Origin: Lutraria lutraria | Taxonomy: Eukaryota > Mollusca > Bivalvia > Venerida > Mactridae | NCBI GenBank assembly: GCA_964023205.1 | Contig: OZ026838.1 | Span: 26,315,843-26,379,842 of the forward strand | Reading direction: 5' to 3' | DNA length: 64,000 nucleotides | Shown: piece after piece, positions 36,176 to 48,900 of the stretch | How positions within the stretch are numbered: position 1 is the stretch's first letter | How the letters are laid out: each line of letters starts with the position of its first letter | Translations under genes and position numbers: made by a program | Notes under the pieces: generated by a model | The model's input: the letters and a program-made list of their open reading frames with translations, nothing else | What the model was told of the DNA's origin: nothing | Database searches by the model: none

Positions 36176-37319
36176 TTATGGCGCTTTGATTGTTATTGCT
36201 TGCTCTATTATGTGCCATACAAAATTTATTTCTTGCAATAATTGCATCTACTGTCATTCATCTTCTGTGAGGCATACAAGTTGTTGAATAAAGATAACAT
36301 TAATTTCCAATAAATTCATATAAATGTAGTATGGGTAGTTACATTTAATTATCATGCTTGTAGCTTGATAGCAGTAATTGAAATCTATGTTTTTTAACAT
36401 AATTATGTAATATTATTTTTATTATAGTACTAATATTGTGATATGTTGATTGTGTTTCATTTTGCATTCAGACTACCGGTACATAAAGTAACATGTAATA
36501 CTATATGACATGGTCATTTTTTTGTAACTTCTTTCTGTATGGTTATTTGTTGTTGTAAACAATAACTATATAAAAACTGTATTGAGTAAATGTTTACATG
36601 TATAAGTATTGTGTCATTTTGATAATTCAATTTTTTTTATTTTTTTTTCTCACAAAACAGATGAGCTATCATGCTATAAGTAAAAATTATTTTATCTAAA
36701 CTTTTTTCTGTCTTAAGTTTTTAATAAACTTGTAATTTACCTATTTAATAACTTACTTTATTTTGTTAAAATGTTTCACCTTTCCATCAGTTGATTGGAG
36801 CTCATTTCAGTCATTTACAATAGTGCATCATTGTTCATTGTTAAAATATGCAGCTGTCTGTATGGTAAAATCTGATCTTGATCAAGTTTAGCTCATTATC
36901 CTTAACATATAGGCGGTTAATTTTTGTTTTAGTCATGTTTAATTAATGTGTCATTGATACGCATCGTAAAGATCTTTTATGTTTGTCTAAAGTATCAGAG
37001 ATGATCAATCCGATATAAGATAGGGTATAGATTTAAGTTACAGACTGACTTCATTTTAAAGTTAAATAAAGGACATAGTTCTGAAATATCAAATTAAATG
37101 GATCTGTTGAATAATTTATAAGATGTTGTTATGGAATCATGGTTTTGTGAGGTTTTCTAAGGTACAGCTTTGTTGATTATATATTAAGTGATAAATATCC
37201 TGTTGTCTCTATTCATACTGTTTCATAAAAATACGATTTAGTATACATATAAGTACCGGTATAAAATTTTGTTAGTTACTTTTTATTTTTGATGATTTTA
37301 TTACAATTAAAGAGGAGTA

Positions 37320-37410
37320 TAGTGGAACACACAACAAGACAAAAGGTATTTTTGATGATTTTATTTTATTCAACTAGTTTCGACAAGGTTAGTCGTCATC
37401 AGGGATCATT
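37320..37410 (-). repeat. Retroelement-like fragment with hammerhead-like motif
   Basis: On the minus strand CTGATGA (37402-37396) is followed by CGAC, a 7-base loop, GTC and GAAA (37381-37378). That resembles the conserved CUGAUGA...GAAA core of hammerhead ribozymes found in Penelope-like and related retroelements. Stem II does not pair canonically at its first base, so activity is doubtful. Confidence 0.35.
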
Positions 37411-37549
37411 TTGATAACTCAGATTGTTTTCTAATTTTTATTTTCTTTTTAAACATTTTTTATCAAAGTTATAGTTTCGTTCATTCATTAGATATTTCTT
37501 ACAACTTTATTTCTCATTTCATAATTATCATATGGAGATGATATAGGGA

Positions 37550-37826
37550 CAGCGATTTTTTTCATATCTTTGGAAATGGGTCCGGGTCCAGTCAGATTGG
37601 GAATTTTGGAGTTGTGACAACTAGGTTATTCAACTTATTGGCAAATTTTATCAATAGACAATGCCAAAAAATTGTCATAACTTTGTCATTTTATGTCCGA
37701 TTTTGAAATTCTGTTTTTAAATGTTCATTGGGAATTTCTCCATTTAGATTTGGGAAAATTGAAGCCTAAATGCTATTGGGAAGGGTCCGTCTACTGGACC
37801 CAAACAAAGACAGAAAAAAATCGCTG
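37550..37826. mobile_element. 277-bp MITE with perfect 14-bp CAGCGATTTTTTTC ends
   Basis: CAGCGATTTTTTTC (37550-37563) and its exact reverse complement (37813-37826) bound the unit. GGGA on both sides (37546-37549 and 37827-37830) may be a 4-bp target duplication. The interior is ATTGGGAA-rich. This is the best-preserved member of the family also at 1446, 24765 and 55575. Confidence 0.75.
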
Positions 37827-38860
37827 GGGAATAAATGTTACAGAGAGATATCAAAATATTTTATAAATAAACCATGAAAAACTGGAGGATGAAATATCAG
37901 ATGATGTATGACAGTAATTATTACATGAGATTCCGGTAAAATTTGATAGTCTGTTCCATAAATAAACAAAGATAAAACATCAAAGGCTGTAATACCTCTG
38001 TGAACTATCAATATGGATGTATTAATTGCAAATAAACTAGGACTATCTCTGTCTGTATTGACTTCTTGTACATCACTTGGTCTTTGGGTCACTTTTATAG
38101 ACCTTTACTGACTTTGTAAATAAAATACCAAATATGTCAAGGTAGTTATAATTATACCCGTCTGATATCTACATGTCCATATACATAAGGCCATCCTTAA
38201 AAATATTTTGTTTTCGGTAACGCTACGTATTCACCAAAAAGACTCCTACCAAACATTTTTTTGGCCTCTCGGGTAAAAACATTTTTTACAATAAAAAAGC
38301 ATTCTGACTTGTATTTTGAGTTGAATATAAAAATTTAAAAATAATTTTTTCCTACCTCCCCACTGAAAATTCTCTGGGTAGGGTCACTGCAAACAAATTT
38401 TTTTATGGATTGCTTATTGGTTCTTGTTTTATCAGACATGTTGAGAAGAATTTTAAGATCTACTAACATTTTGATACCCTTGTGTATATACAGTGCTTAG
38501 ATTAAAATTTTTAATGATAAAGATGGTGGAATTGAAATATTTGGACCAAAAGACTGCATGACAAAAGTCTTGACTTACATGTAACTGTACAAAATGTGAT
38601 AAGAATGAATGGATTATCACATGATAGTGGTAAGGCTTAGAGATAAGTTTTTCGGTACTATTTTATTGGAAGTTTGTCATTATCTGTCAAATTATGTGCA
38701 TTTGAATTTGTTAAAAGTGTAACAAATTCATATAATTTTTATATTCCCTCTTATCTTAATGTATTTTCGTATGCTTTGTATGTTTCAAACTTTCATTTCC
38801 ATGTTAATTAATGTGTCTGTATGAACTAATGAATATGCTATTAAACGGTGACGGTATTTA

Positions 38861-39095
38861 GGGGCTTCCGTGGCCGAGTGGTTATGATCTCTAACTAGTT
38901 ATCCCAAGCCCCACACTGCTGTTTGAATCCCATCAGGGACCAGGGACTTCATTTCATATGAGTGGAAGCAGTCTAGCTAGCTTATAGAAGCTTGGTGGTG
39001 GTTTTACTGAGGTGTATGCCAGGGGTCTTCCTCCATTGTTAAAGCTTGAAAATAAGTAACCAAATGACCTTTGACTGCTGGTGTGACATTAGACT
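38861..39095 (+). repeat. tRNA-derived SINE
   Basis: The head GGGGCTTCCGTGGCCGAGTGG contains an A box (38871-38881), and GTTTGAATCCC (38921-38931) is a B box. The SINE body follows (GGAAGCAGTC.., GGGGTCTTCCTCCATTG, TGGTGTGACATTAGACTCC). Confidence 0.8.
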
Positions 39096-39129
39096 CCTAA
39101 ATAAGTTGTTCACCCATGTGTCTGTTCGT

Positions 39130-39320
39130 GTAATCAAAGTACTGAAATTTCTCATGGAAACTGAACTTATATATACTTGCACTAAACATGGAACAGGAAC
39201 TAGTTGAACAATAATTTGCATGGCAGATATATAAAAACGTAGTTCTTTTGTCGGCATCAAAATTCATGCGTGCTATGCGAGTGACAGCTATGGAAAGTTG
39301 AACTATTGTTCAGTTTTCAA
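39130..39320 (+). repeat. Dispersed repeat (ACTCATGGAAACTGAAC ... GTGACAGCTATGGAAAG)
   Basis: The same order of words occurs at 49850-50040 and, in reverse, at 51345-51560. A partial copy lies at 39775-39835. No coding frame. Confidence 0.65.
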
Positions 39321-39835
39321 AAATGTTGAACTGTTGAATTTAGTTTTATTGAATTAACATTTTAATATCAGTTGATGTTAGTTCTTACTTAAAAGGATGA
39401 CTTTTTAAGTTTTATATCATCTTACTATTATGGGAAATATTTACTGTGTGTATTTGTTTAAAAAATTCTCGTCACAGCACTTCAGTATCCATTTTATTTG
39501 TTGCGGAAGCTCCATATAATGAAGTCATCAATGTTATACATTAAATACACAAAAGATAAACATGATAATTAAATATGCTAATATATATGTCTGTTTGATG
39601 TTTGTTGGATTATATTGATTTTCTTTGTAAATAAATGGAAGCCAATTTTGTTCCCTCTGATACGGTTATGAAGGTGTATTGTTGTATAGAACACTGACCT
39701 GTGGTCCAGGAAGACTATGACTTAATTTTCCATAGTTTCAAGGACAATGTGCCTGTTGATAATAATACATTCAAAATTCATGTGTGCCGAGTTAGTAACA
39801 GCTATGGAAAGCTAAACTATTGTCTAGTTTCAAAA

Positions 39836-42800
39836 ATATGAAATACCAATTGTTATGCTTCTGTAAAAATGTGGACATATTTTGATGAAACACAACTAAT
39901 ATGATGCAAATAAATAACTTAAGGTTGCAGTATCAATAAATATTGTATAATAATTTATTTGATACTTAACAGAAATAATTTTTGTCAATTGGCGTAATGT
40001 GGGCAATTAGCCCTGAGGATTACCATCATGATGCAATCATCGAATAACAAACATGCATGTTTCAATCAGTGTTAGTATCATTATCCATCCATCATTGATC
40101 TGATGCAATTAAAATTATAAATCTAAGTTTTTTTAACATCATGATCAAAAGCTCTGCTAGAAGCCTTATTAGATTTCATATTGCTATGTTCTGCATTTTT
40201 CTTCTCTCAGGTTTTGAAATTGTGCCGACAACCAGGGTCATTTTTTGCAACTTTTCCTGATTTCACAGTGGAGGAAGACCCTTATGTTCCTCTGTAGAAA
40301 AGTTGCGCAAACTTAATGAACTATTCATTAAGTATGAATGAAAAGTTCATGAAAGATTCATGATTTCTTGAATTCCATTTGAAAGGGGATCATATGCATG
40401 TACCTGATTAGAACTTCTGACCCTTCTCAAAATTAATGTGTCTTTTGTCCGTTACTTGGTGGGATTCAAACTCACGGCAATGAGGGGCTTGTAATTACTT
40501 GTCAGAGACTATAACCCTCGATGATGGAGACCACAGGTGCTGAATGAAGTTTTATAAGACTTCAATTTGAAACAAAAATGATGAACAAATAAATGAATCA
40601 GCTTTCCTACTTATTTTCAGATTGGGATTAATTTAGCAGCCTCTAGGGACTGATACATTATAACTAATTATTGATTCTGAGGTGATGAACATGATTCTTG
40701 TATGACAATCTATGAAATTCAGTCATAAAAGTCATCTGTATTGTTGTTACATTGTATAGAAATTTACTGTTTACGTATACATGGATAATGTATTAACCCG
40801 ATCTTGTACATTATCATTGGAAGTCAGCTTCTCGATTTAATTGCCAAACCTAAATCGAAATCAATAATTACCATTAGAAGGATTTGTTTTCAAAATGTTA
40901 TTTAGATATTAAATATTAATTGTACAGTAATTCCTGTTAAATACAACATTCTTACTTTCTTGAATTTAATCTACCTGTGATATGTCTTCAGTCAAGGTGT
41001 TCTTTGTTGATGATAGTGCTCAAAGAGTTAGTGCATGTTTGTATGCTCAATGAAATTGCTTTTACCTACTGTGATATTGAAAATAATTGATTATTGTTTT
41101 GTTGAAAACTCAATCGATTAAATATCTATTACAAAGGAAAATTAATCTTGATTTTGCTTACAAATAATATACCCATACTGAACTATGGTATAATTTTAAT
41201 AAGAATAGCTGACTGATTTTGAAGTGGAGATGAAAAGAATGGATTAAATTGTGTCTACCTATCTTAGTGCAGTTCCTTCCATACTTACAACATGATTATT
41301 GTTCTTAATCTACAATTTAGACCCTTCAGACATTATTAATACATGTTACTGTTCATATTCCGAATTATGAACATTGTTATAGTAATATTATGGTAATGTA
41401 TTACGATTGATACCATGAGCTCCTAATCTGACACGTAATAAATGGCTACAAATATTCCCCTAGAATAGATCAAGCCAGTACTTGTTTCAAATGATACGTT
41501 TTTAACAGTTTGAAATTATACTAAATTAATAAAGGCTGGAGAACTGTACTAAATTATGTGGATTTAAAACTATTATGTTCTAATTCCTTGCTAATCCTTG
41601 CGTTTAATCCACACTGATTAGCAAACTATTCTAAATTTTCAAACTATTTCATAGATTAAGCATATGACTAAATGAATCACAGAGTTAGTGTTCTTCATCT
41701 CATTTATAATACTGTCAATAATTTGATGAAACACAGTATTTATATATTGATAATTGTTTTACTAATATGATTTAAAATAAATGTAATTCAATATATCTTG
41801 AACCTGGTTGGTCTAAGGATTTTAGTAACTCCATTTATGTATTAAAAATGTTGTTTTTTTGGTCTGTTTTTGTAGTCTATAGAGGTTTTATTTATTTAAC
41901 ACAGGGTAGGATAAAAATGTTCACATCTTCATTTAATGCTGTGTAATCAAATGTATTGTACGGAGATCTGATAAGCTTTCCAGATTAAATATGATCATTA
42001 TTAATTCATTATCATTTTATTTGTAATTCATTATCAAATCTATAGATTACAAAAACAGTTTATTTGATCGGGGCAGAATAATTCTTGCAGGTGTTATGCA
42101 TATTTCAAGGTTTTTATAGGAATTAATTATTACTCGACATTGAAGAAATGCATGGAAAATACAACAGTTTTGCATCCAATTAATATTCAATTATTACCTC
42201 ATCTGTATATCTTAACATGTACATTCATTTGTCATTCTAACAGCAGTGAAAGCTACATAAAATGTCATACTGGTGTGTTTATTCAGCCTGAAGTGTCTCT
42301 TGAGAAAATATTGAAATTTCGAGTACAACTGAATTTGATTAACCCCTATTGTGGACTGGTTCGCAAGTGCAATCTTCCCCTCTCATTTATACCTCATTTT
42401 CTAGTTGAGTTTGTCATATTTAACTGTAATGATCATTTATTTGAAAGTGTCATATCCGCCATGGATAAAAGCAAACTGTAATTAGGTCTTTACCAGTATT
42501 TTCAATGTTATCGAAATTAAATCTGATAGCAATAATGGTCTATTATAGTTTTACTGGTTTAACATTTCTGATATATTAAATATTTACCATTAATACCTGT
42601 TCACACATGTATATATTACTTACAAACACGATTTGTATTTCAGAATATAATTTTCTTTGTGTAATTGTAGAGCGTTTCGGTAAATAATTAATTTACAGTT
42701 GTTTGCACCATAAAGTTCTTCATGTGAAAGTTGTCTATCGCTGCTGCTTGTATCCCTACCTCAATATGTTTGCCGTTGCTTCATGATAGATGTTTTCTCC

Positions 42801-45150
42801 CAATTAATGTTTTGTTAAATTGATAATTTAGTTATTGAGGTATTCATTTTTAGCTTGTCTGTTTTCGAAGAAAAAGTCGGGCTATTGTAATCACTGCGTC
42901 ATCTGCCTCAGCATCTGTGTCTGTGCAAAAACTTTATTGTAGCTTATAACTCAAAACTAAAAAAGGTAGCATTATATAACTTCATTGGTGGATAGATCTC
43001 ACTGAGGCGGTAAACAGACGAGCGTTGGCACCACTTGTGGCGCTCTTGTGTAAACTTCTTTTTATATTTCTCCTAAGGCCAGACAAAAAATATTGTCATT
43101 ACAGTTACCCAAGAAATTCTATTTTTTAGCGCTGCACTCTTAAGTTTCATAACAGCATCATTGTGGCTTGGTATTTTATATAAAGAGTTAGAAAAATTCT
43201 AACATTTTTCTATTGTGGTACAAAATTATAAGTATGTAAACAATTTTTTTTTTCAAAATTATTGACATTTTTCATTCGGACAACATGATACAGAGGCATT
43301 TTTTTCAATATTTCCTCAGTTTAAAATATGATATTCATGAATTTGAGATATCATAAATTTTGTGTGGCTTTGTAGTAATTTATTGTCTGAATTTTGTATG
43401 CTTTGGTATTTTAATAATATACAGAGTACAAAAACACCATATATTCTTAAAGGACATGATGAATAGCTTTGAAATACTATTTGTCCATTATTATAGTGGA
43501 CTATTATTTCTGTTTATTTACACAAGGGCAATCATAAATCAAACTTGTGAAATGGTGCCCCATTGTAAGGGGACATATCTCTTATGGCACCTATCTAGAT
43601 AAGTTGACAAAGGGAAGATTTCTGATTAGAACATATTTTGTAAGCACTAATAATATTACTTAAATGTTAAATGCAATTGTTTATATGTCCTTTAAATTTA
43701 TCTGTATTCATTTTGATGAGTTTAAGCTAGGATCAAGGATATACGTAGAAGATGATTTTAGTTATTTTTCAGGCGAGTTATCATTTATATTCGATATCAT
43801 TTAGAATTAATACTAAGAATTACCTGGTACAACCAGAATCACATGTCATACCCTTCAATTTGACAAAAGTGTCACTTTCCACCATACATGGAGAAGTTGT
43901 CAGCTGCTTGTGGAAGGATGAGTTAGTGCTGGTTACAATACTGTCAGGGGGGACTGATTAGGTGAACCTGCTGCTGAATATAAGACTAAAATATTGTTGA
44001 AATAAAATAATCAATGATAAAGTTTTTACCTTATATGGACTAGCTCCTGACTCTATCTTCTCCATCACTGCAGGCTAATTATCGTACTGTATTGAATAAC
44101 ATTCAAAGATTTATTGATGAGCTATGTTCATTGCTAACAGTCTAGCTGTCTTTACAACATTTGTTTTACACATGCAATACTGGGTACTTCAGTCTACAGA
44201 AACATTTAGAGATCAATGTGCTGATGTGATGTAAGGCAATTTTATGTTGTTTTGCTTCTTCCCACTACCCTTGAAGTAAATACTTAGACTTTGTGGTCGG
44301 ATGATGTTAGTATCAGTGTGAAAGTTACATTTTTGGTGTTTTTATCTTGTTTTATTTCACTTAGAAATGTTCAACTTCTCTGTTTCTAAAAAAGTGAGAA
44401 AAGAATGTTTGACGTCCGTTAACTTCTGAAAGCTTTTGACTGAAATCCTGTTTGTGTAAAAAGTAAACAAGTGGAAGGAAGCTATTAATTATTAAAATTG
44501 GATGTTTTTTGTTAGAGCGACTTCATCTGACAGCTCCGTGAATCACAAATTCAATAAATACCAAGTTTTGCTTGTATGGGAAATATTGATCTTATATAAT
44601 TGAATTTTTGTTAATTGTTAACTATTGACTATTATGTTTGTTCTTTTCTCTGTCTTGTAAACTAGGAAATGTTTTGATAAATGGATGAGTGTCAGTGAAC
44701 ATTAGCTTCATGTTGGATTTTGCACAGTTGTATAAAAACTTGGTATTTGATCACTTTCAGCAGTGTTTATCATGAAATTTTATGTAAAGGCATAAGAGGA
44801 TGTTTGTTTCTGGGTTATCCGACCTACTGGTACTCTTAATTTTTTCACCGGGACCCAAGACTTTTTATTATGCCTGAGGAACCATGCATCCACTTTCTCT
44901 CTTGTTCTGCAGGCTTTCAAGAGCCAAAAAAAAAAAAAAACTTCTGTCTTATCCATCCTGTTTTTGATAAGTATGTAACCAGAACCTAACATTTGTTTAG
45001 GTCTAAGCACATTGTGATAGCTTTCACAAGGTTATTATGTTTTATAGTGATCAATTACAAGATGTAATTATATTATTGACAAGTTTACGTCGTTGCAATA
45101 ATACATACCATTATGATTAATAATCAAATGATTTTTCTTTTTTATTACAG
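39836..45150. other. Gene-poor interval upstream of RAB23
   Basis: No exon recognised. SINE-like remnants in minus sense lie at about 40200-40545 (TTTTCCTGATTTCACAGTGG, GGGATTCAAACTC). A repeat with TTTTCGAAGAAAAAGTCGGG lies at about 42853-43050. The longest open frame is 42140-42481 (113 codons, unrecognised). Distal promoters or 5' UTR exons of RAB23 could lie here unseen. Confidence 0.4.
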
Positions 45151-45189
45151 GTGCGACACGATAGCTATAGATCAGCCGAGTGTATGCAG
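45151..45189 (+). other. Possible non-coding 5' exon of RAB23
   Basis: A strong polypyrimidine tract and TTATTACAG acceptor precede 39 nt of less AT-rich sequence, which ends CAG before GTATTA. It lies 768 bp before the RAB23 start codon. Purely a splice-site argument; no transcript evidence. Confidence 0.3.
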
Positions 45190-45956
45190 GTATTAGACTT
45201 CATAGGAAATAAAACCATTGTTTGTTTGTCTGCTAGATAATGGACAGCATAATTTTCAATGAAACAAACCCTTTGAAAATTTGGTAAAATTTCAGACATT
45301 TTGATCATAAAATTATGACACAAAGGACATTAATTAATCCAGGATTTTGTAATTTAATGTTTTCTAGGACAAGTTTATTCGTATTTCACACTATTGTGCT
45401 AGGTAATAAGTCACTAATATATTTTACTAAATAATTGTTTGATATTAACCTACAGTGGATTTAAGGATAAGAGGCTTACAGAGGTGGACGTTACAAAGTC
45501 ACTGAAGTGTGCAGGATATGCATTAACATATAGTCACTACATCGACGATAGTACCCTCATATGGTGATAGTTGTTGTAAGTGATTTATCAGACAATTTCT
45601 TGGTTAACTGAATCGTAATAGTATACGGTAATCTATGAGAATCTGTGGGAAATAAAGAAGTTGTGACTCCAGTAATTATTTATTGTATTTATATGAGATA
45701 GTGAAAATTATATTAATTCAGACTTCTGTGTGTTATAGTGAAAGATAACACTGCAGGATAGTAAAGAAGTATCATCTACAACTACGAGTACGATCTTACC
45801 TCAAATTAAATGATGTAACACCTTATTATAGAAGATTTTAATTGCAATATGACATGAAAATGGGATAGATGTGCTTAGCAAATTATGTGAATATCAAAGT
45901 AGTGTAAGTACTGTCATAGATATATTATTTCATCGCGGAAAAAACTCGCAGGACAA

Positions 45957-48900
45957 ATGTTGCGAGAAGAAGAGATTGAGATTGCTATAAAAGTGGTCGT
46001 TGTTGGTAATGGAGCTGTTGGAAAGTCCAGTATGATTCAGAGGTACTGTAAGGGAATATTTACCAAGGATTATAAGAAAACCATTGGTGTGGATTTCCTG
46101 GAAAGACAGATTGAGTGAGTATATTGGCTTCTTGTTACTTGTGTATAACGTTTGTATCTGTGTACAATTAGCTTTGTTATTAAGTATGTATACGCTATTG
46201 AGACACTTTTAAATTTTGACAGTCGGCTGAGAAATTAGTAGTCTTTATAATGAGCTATGTTAATGCTTGTGGTCTCTTAATGGAGGTATATATTGGACAA
46301 GATTATTGACTGGTTCTCCAGTTAGATGTCTACCTTCAGCTTTCTTACGATTAAAATATTTTGAAGTCAGCTATACAGGTTTAATTATCTTATCTAGTTT
46401 CCATGCAATAAATCAGAGGTAGATTAACATTGAACTGTACATGGAATTACCAGGATTTACTTTTTTTCATGCCAAGATAAACAGTATTATACATACGAAA
46501 TGTTATTGTTATATTTTATTTGTTTAATTTTTCATCAAATGGTACATGTATTGTGTTAACTTTTAAGTATTATCTTATTTGTATGGAACATGTAACCATG
46601 CGCTTATAAAAAAATATTTGTATGTATGTTTAGAATTTTATATATTGCAGAGTGAATGCTGAAGATATCAGACTTATGTTGTGGGATACTGCTGGTCAGG
46701 AAGAGTTTGACGCCATTACAAAGGCTTATTATAGAGGTAAACATATATGATTTCTCCCTTATTATAGAGGTAAACATATATGATTTCTCCCTTTTTATAG
46801 AGGTAAACATACATAATTGCTCCCTTATTATAGAGGTAAACATATATAATTTCTCCCTTGATGTACATTATGATTTTATTAAATTGTTGGATGATAAAGG
46901 ATTTAGTAAAACCTCAAATTTCACTAAATTCTATATAAGTGTAAAGCCTAAAGGCATTTCTACAAAGAAATAAATCTTTAGAAGAAATCCTCAAGATGCA
47001 ATGTTTTAGTCATAATTCATAAATGGTTTTTGTCACAGTTTTGTGGATAAAACCCATCATGGTAGATTTATGCAAGCATTAAAACTTTGTAGACCATTTT
47101 CTGTACATTTGAATGAAATGTTCAGATAAACGTTAATTTTACATACCTGGGTAAATTCTTCCTCTGTGTTTATTTATACATTGGTCTGAATGTTAAGCTT
47201 TCAATGAATTTGTATTCATTGATGACTGGTTTTAGTAAACATTATACAAGTGTCATTTCTTGCTACAGGATTCGGTGTACCATGGTCACCTTTAATACTG
47301 TATAACCAGTCATAATAAAATCTTTAATCATTATGTAAGGAACATTAAATGTTTTGTTGCAAATAACATGTACAGTCAAACCTATGAACAAAGGCCAGCC
47401 TTGGGAAAGACAAAATGTGGCCTTTATTGACAGATGGCCTGTATTTGTAGGTAAATTTGTTCTAATTAATCAAATACGTTTTTTTTAACGTTTATTCACA
47501 GCATGGCTTTTGTCTGCTACAATTAAATGCTGCCATGTGAACAAAGGTCACTCTAACTCAAATTTATTCATCTCATAGGCAAAATCAACCTGAATAAAGG
47601 AAATCCGCCTCCGTGGTCAAGTGGTTAAGGTTGCTGACATCAAATCATTGTAACCTCTCACTGATAGAGGGTTGTGGGTTTGAGCCCAGCAACCGACCAT
47701 GTCTCTTTATGTGAGAAAGTAGGCAGTTGCTTATGGAGGATGGGAGTCTAGTACTGGTTCTTCCCAGGAATGATGGTTAGATCAGCTGTCTGCTTCATAT
47801 GATTCTGACTGTTGAAAATTAGGGGCATAAAACGTGATCAAACAAACAAACAAACAAACAAACAAACTGAATAAAGGTCAGCTGTGCATGGAAGCCATAT
47901 TTTTTCTTCTTTTGTTGTGACCTTTATCCTGTGACTGACATATCTGTGCTCAATATTATGGTTCTTTATTAGTACATTGTAACATAAAAACATAACAATA
48001 AAGTTTCCATTGCTTTGCAAATCTCCATGCAAATCTGAATGCCCCCCCTCTCCCAAAAACGTTTTGACCTAAAATATTGACATGCCTAGCTTCGACAAGT
48101 ATTAAATTATTTGTAGATCTTTCATAATTTCTGTCTAGTGCAGACATTTATGTACTTCTTATGAATAACCAGTTTTACTATTGACATAGCAGATATGTCA
48201 CGAAAAATTGTACCATAGGTCAAGCTATATATAATTATGTAAAAATACATTTTCTGCATGTATAGATATATATAATCAATACTTATTGGTTGTTGATTTA
48301 ATACATAAAAACTTGTTTATCATATCATATAACCCTGAGAGTAAATATACCATGATTTCAACAAGAAAGATTTTTACGTTTACTCAAAATGGAACAAACT
48401 CACTATAAAATTTCTCAAACAAGATACACTTAAAAAAATCTTACTTTCATGTATACAATATTAGTCTGATATCAAACATGTAAAAGTCTATGTTACAGTT
48501 TAGTAAATATTGACTGAAAACTTAAGAATTTTAAGTCTTGTTGATTTTGATTAAGACGAGGAAATGGGTGTTTGAGAGCATGTTTTATCTACTTCACTGT
48601 AATTGCTTGATATTATACACTTAAAATATGAATAGAAGGAATTTTTATTTCCTTTTGAAATGTTCAAATCTTTACACAAAAACCTGTAGACATTGTGACA
48701 TGCCGATAAAACGTCAAATTATGGTAAATAAAACATAAAATTCAAAATAATATCAAAATGCATAAATTTCTCTTTCTATGCATTTCATAGGTTTATGTGT
48801 GAGAGTCAGACAGTTGTCTTTTTGTAACAAAACATATACAAACTTATTTTAAAGATTTTGTTTGCTATACTTCATGAGAATTTTATATTATGTAAAGTGA

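Noticed and set aside
38861..38940. Possible tRNA gene
   Set aside because: A and B boxes are present but the acceptor stem does not close, and the sequence runs into a body shared with other copies, so it is a SINE head. The same holds for 47605 and 17590.
42140..42481. 113-codon plus-strand open frame, the longest in the window
   Set aside because: No recognisable motif or domain, no clear splice sites around it, and composition like the AT-rich background; chance is more likely.
43752..43961. 69-codon frame following a TTTTTCAG acceptor-like site
   Set aside because: No recognised domain and no matching donor or neighbouring exon; could be a RAB23 5' UTR exon but unsupported.
46656..46973. 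105-codon frame with repeated [11 protein letters not shown] words
   Set aside because: It is a different frame through the RAB23 exon and the 33-bp minisatellite; the periodic peptide comes from the array.
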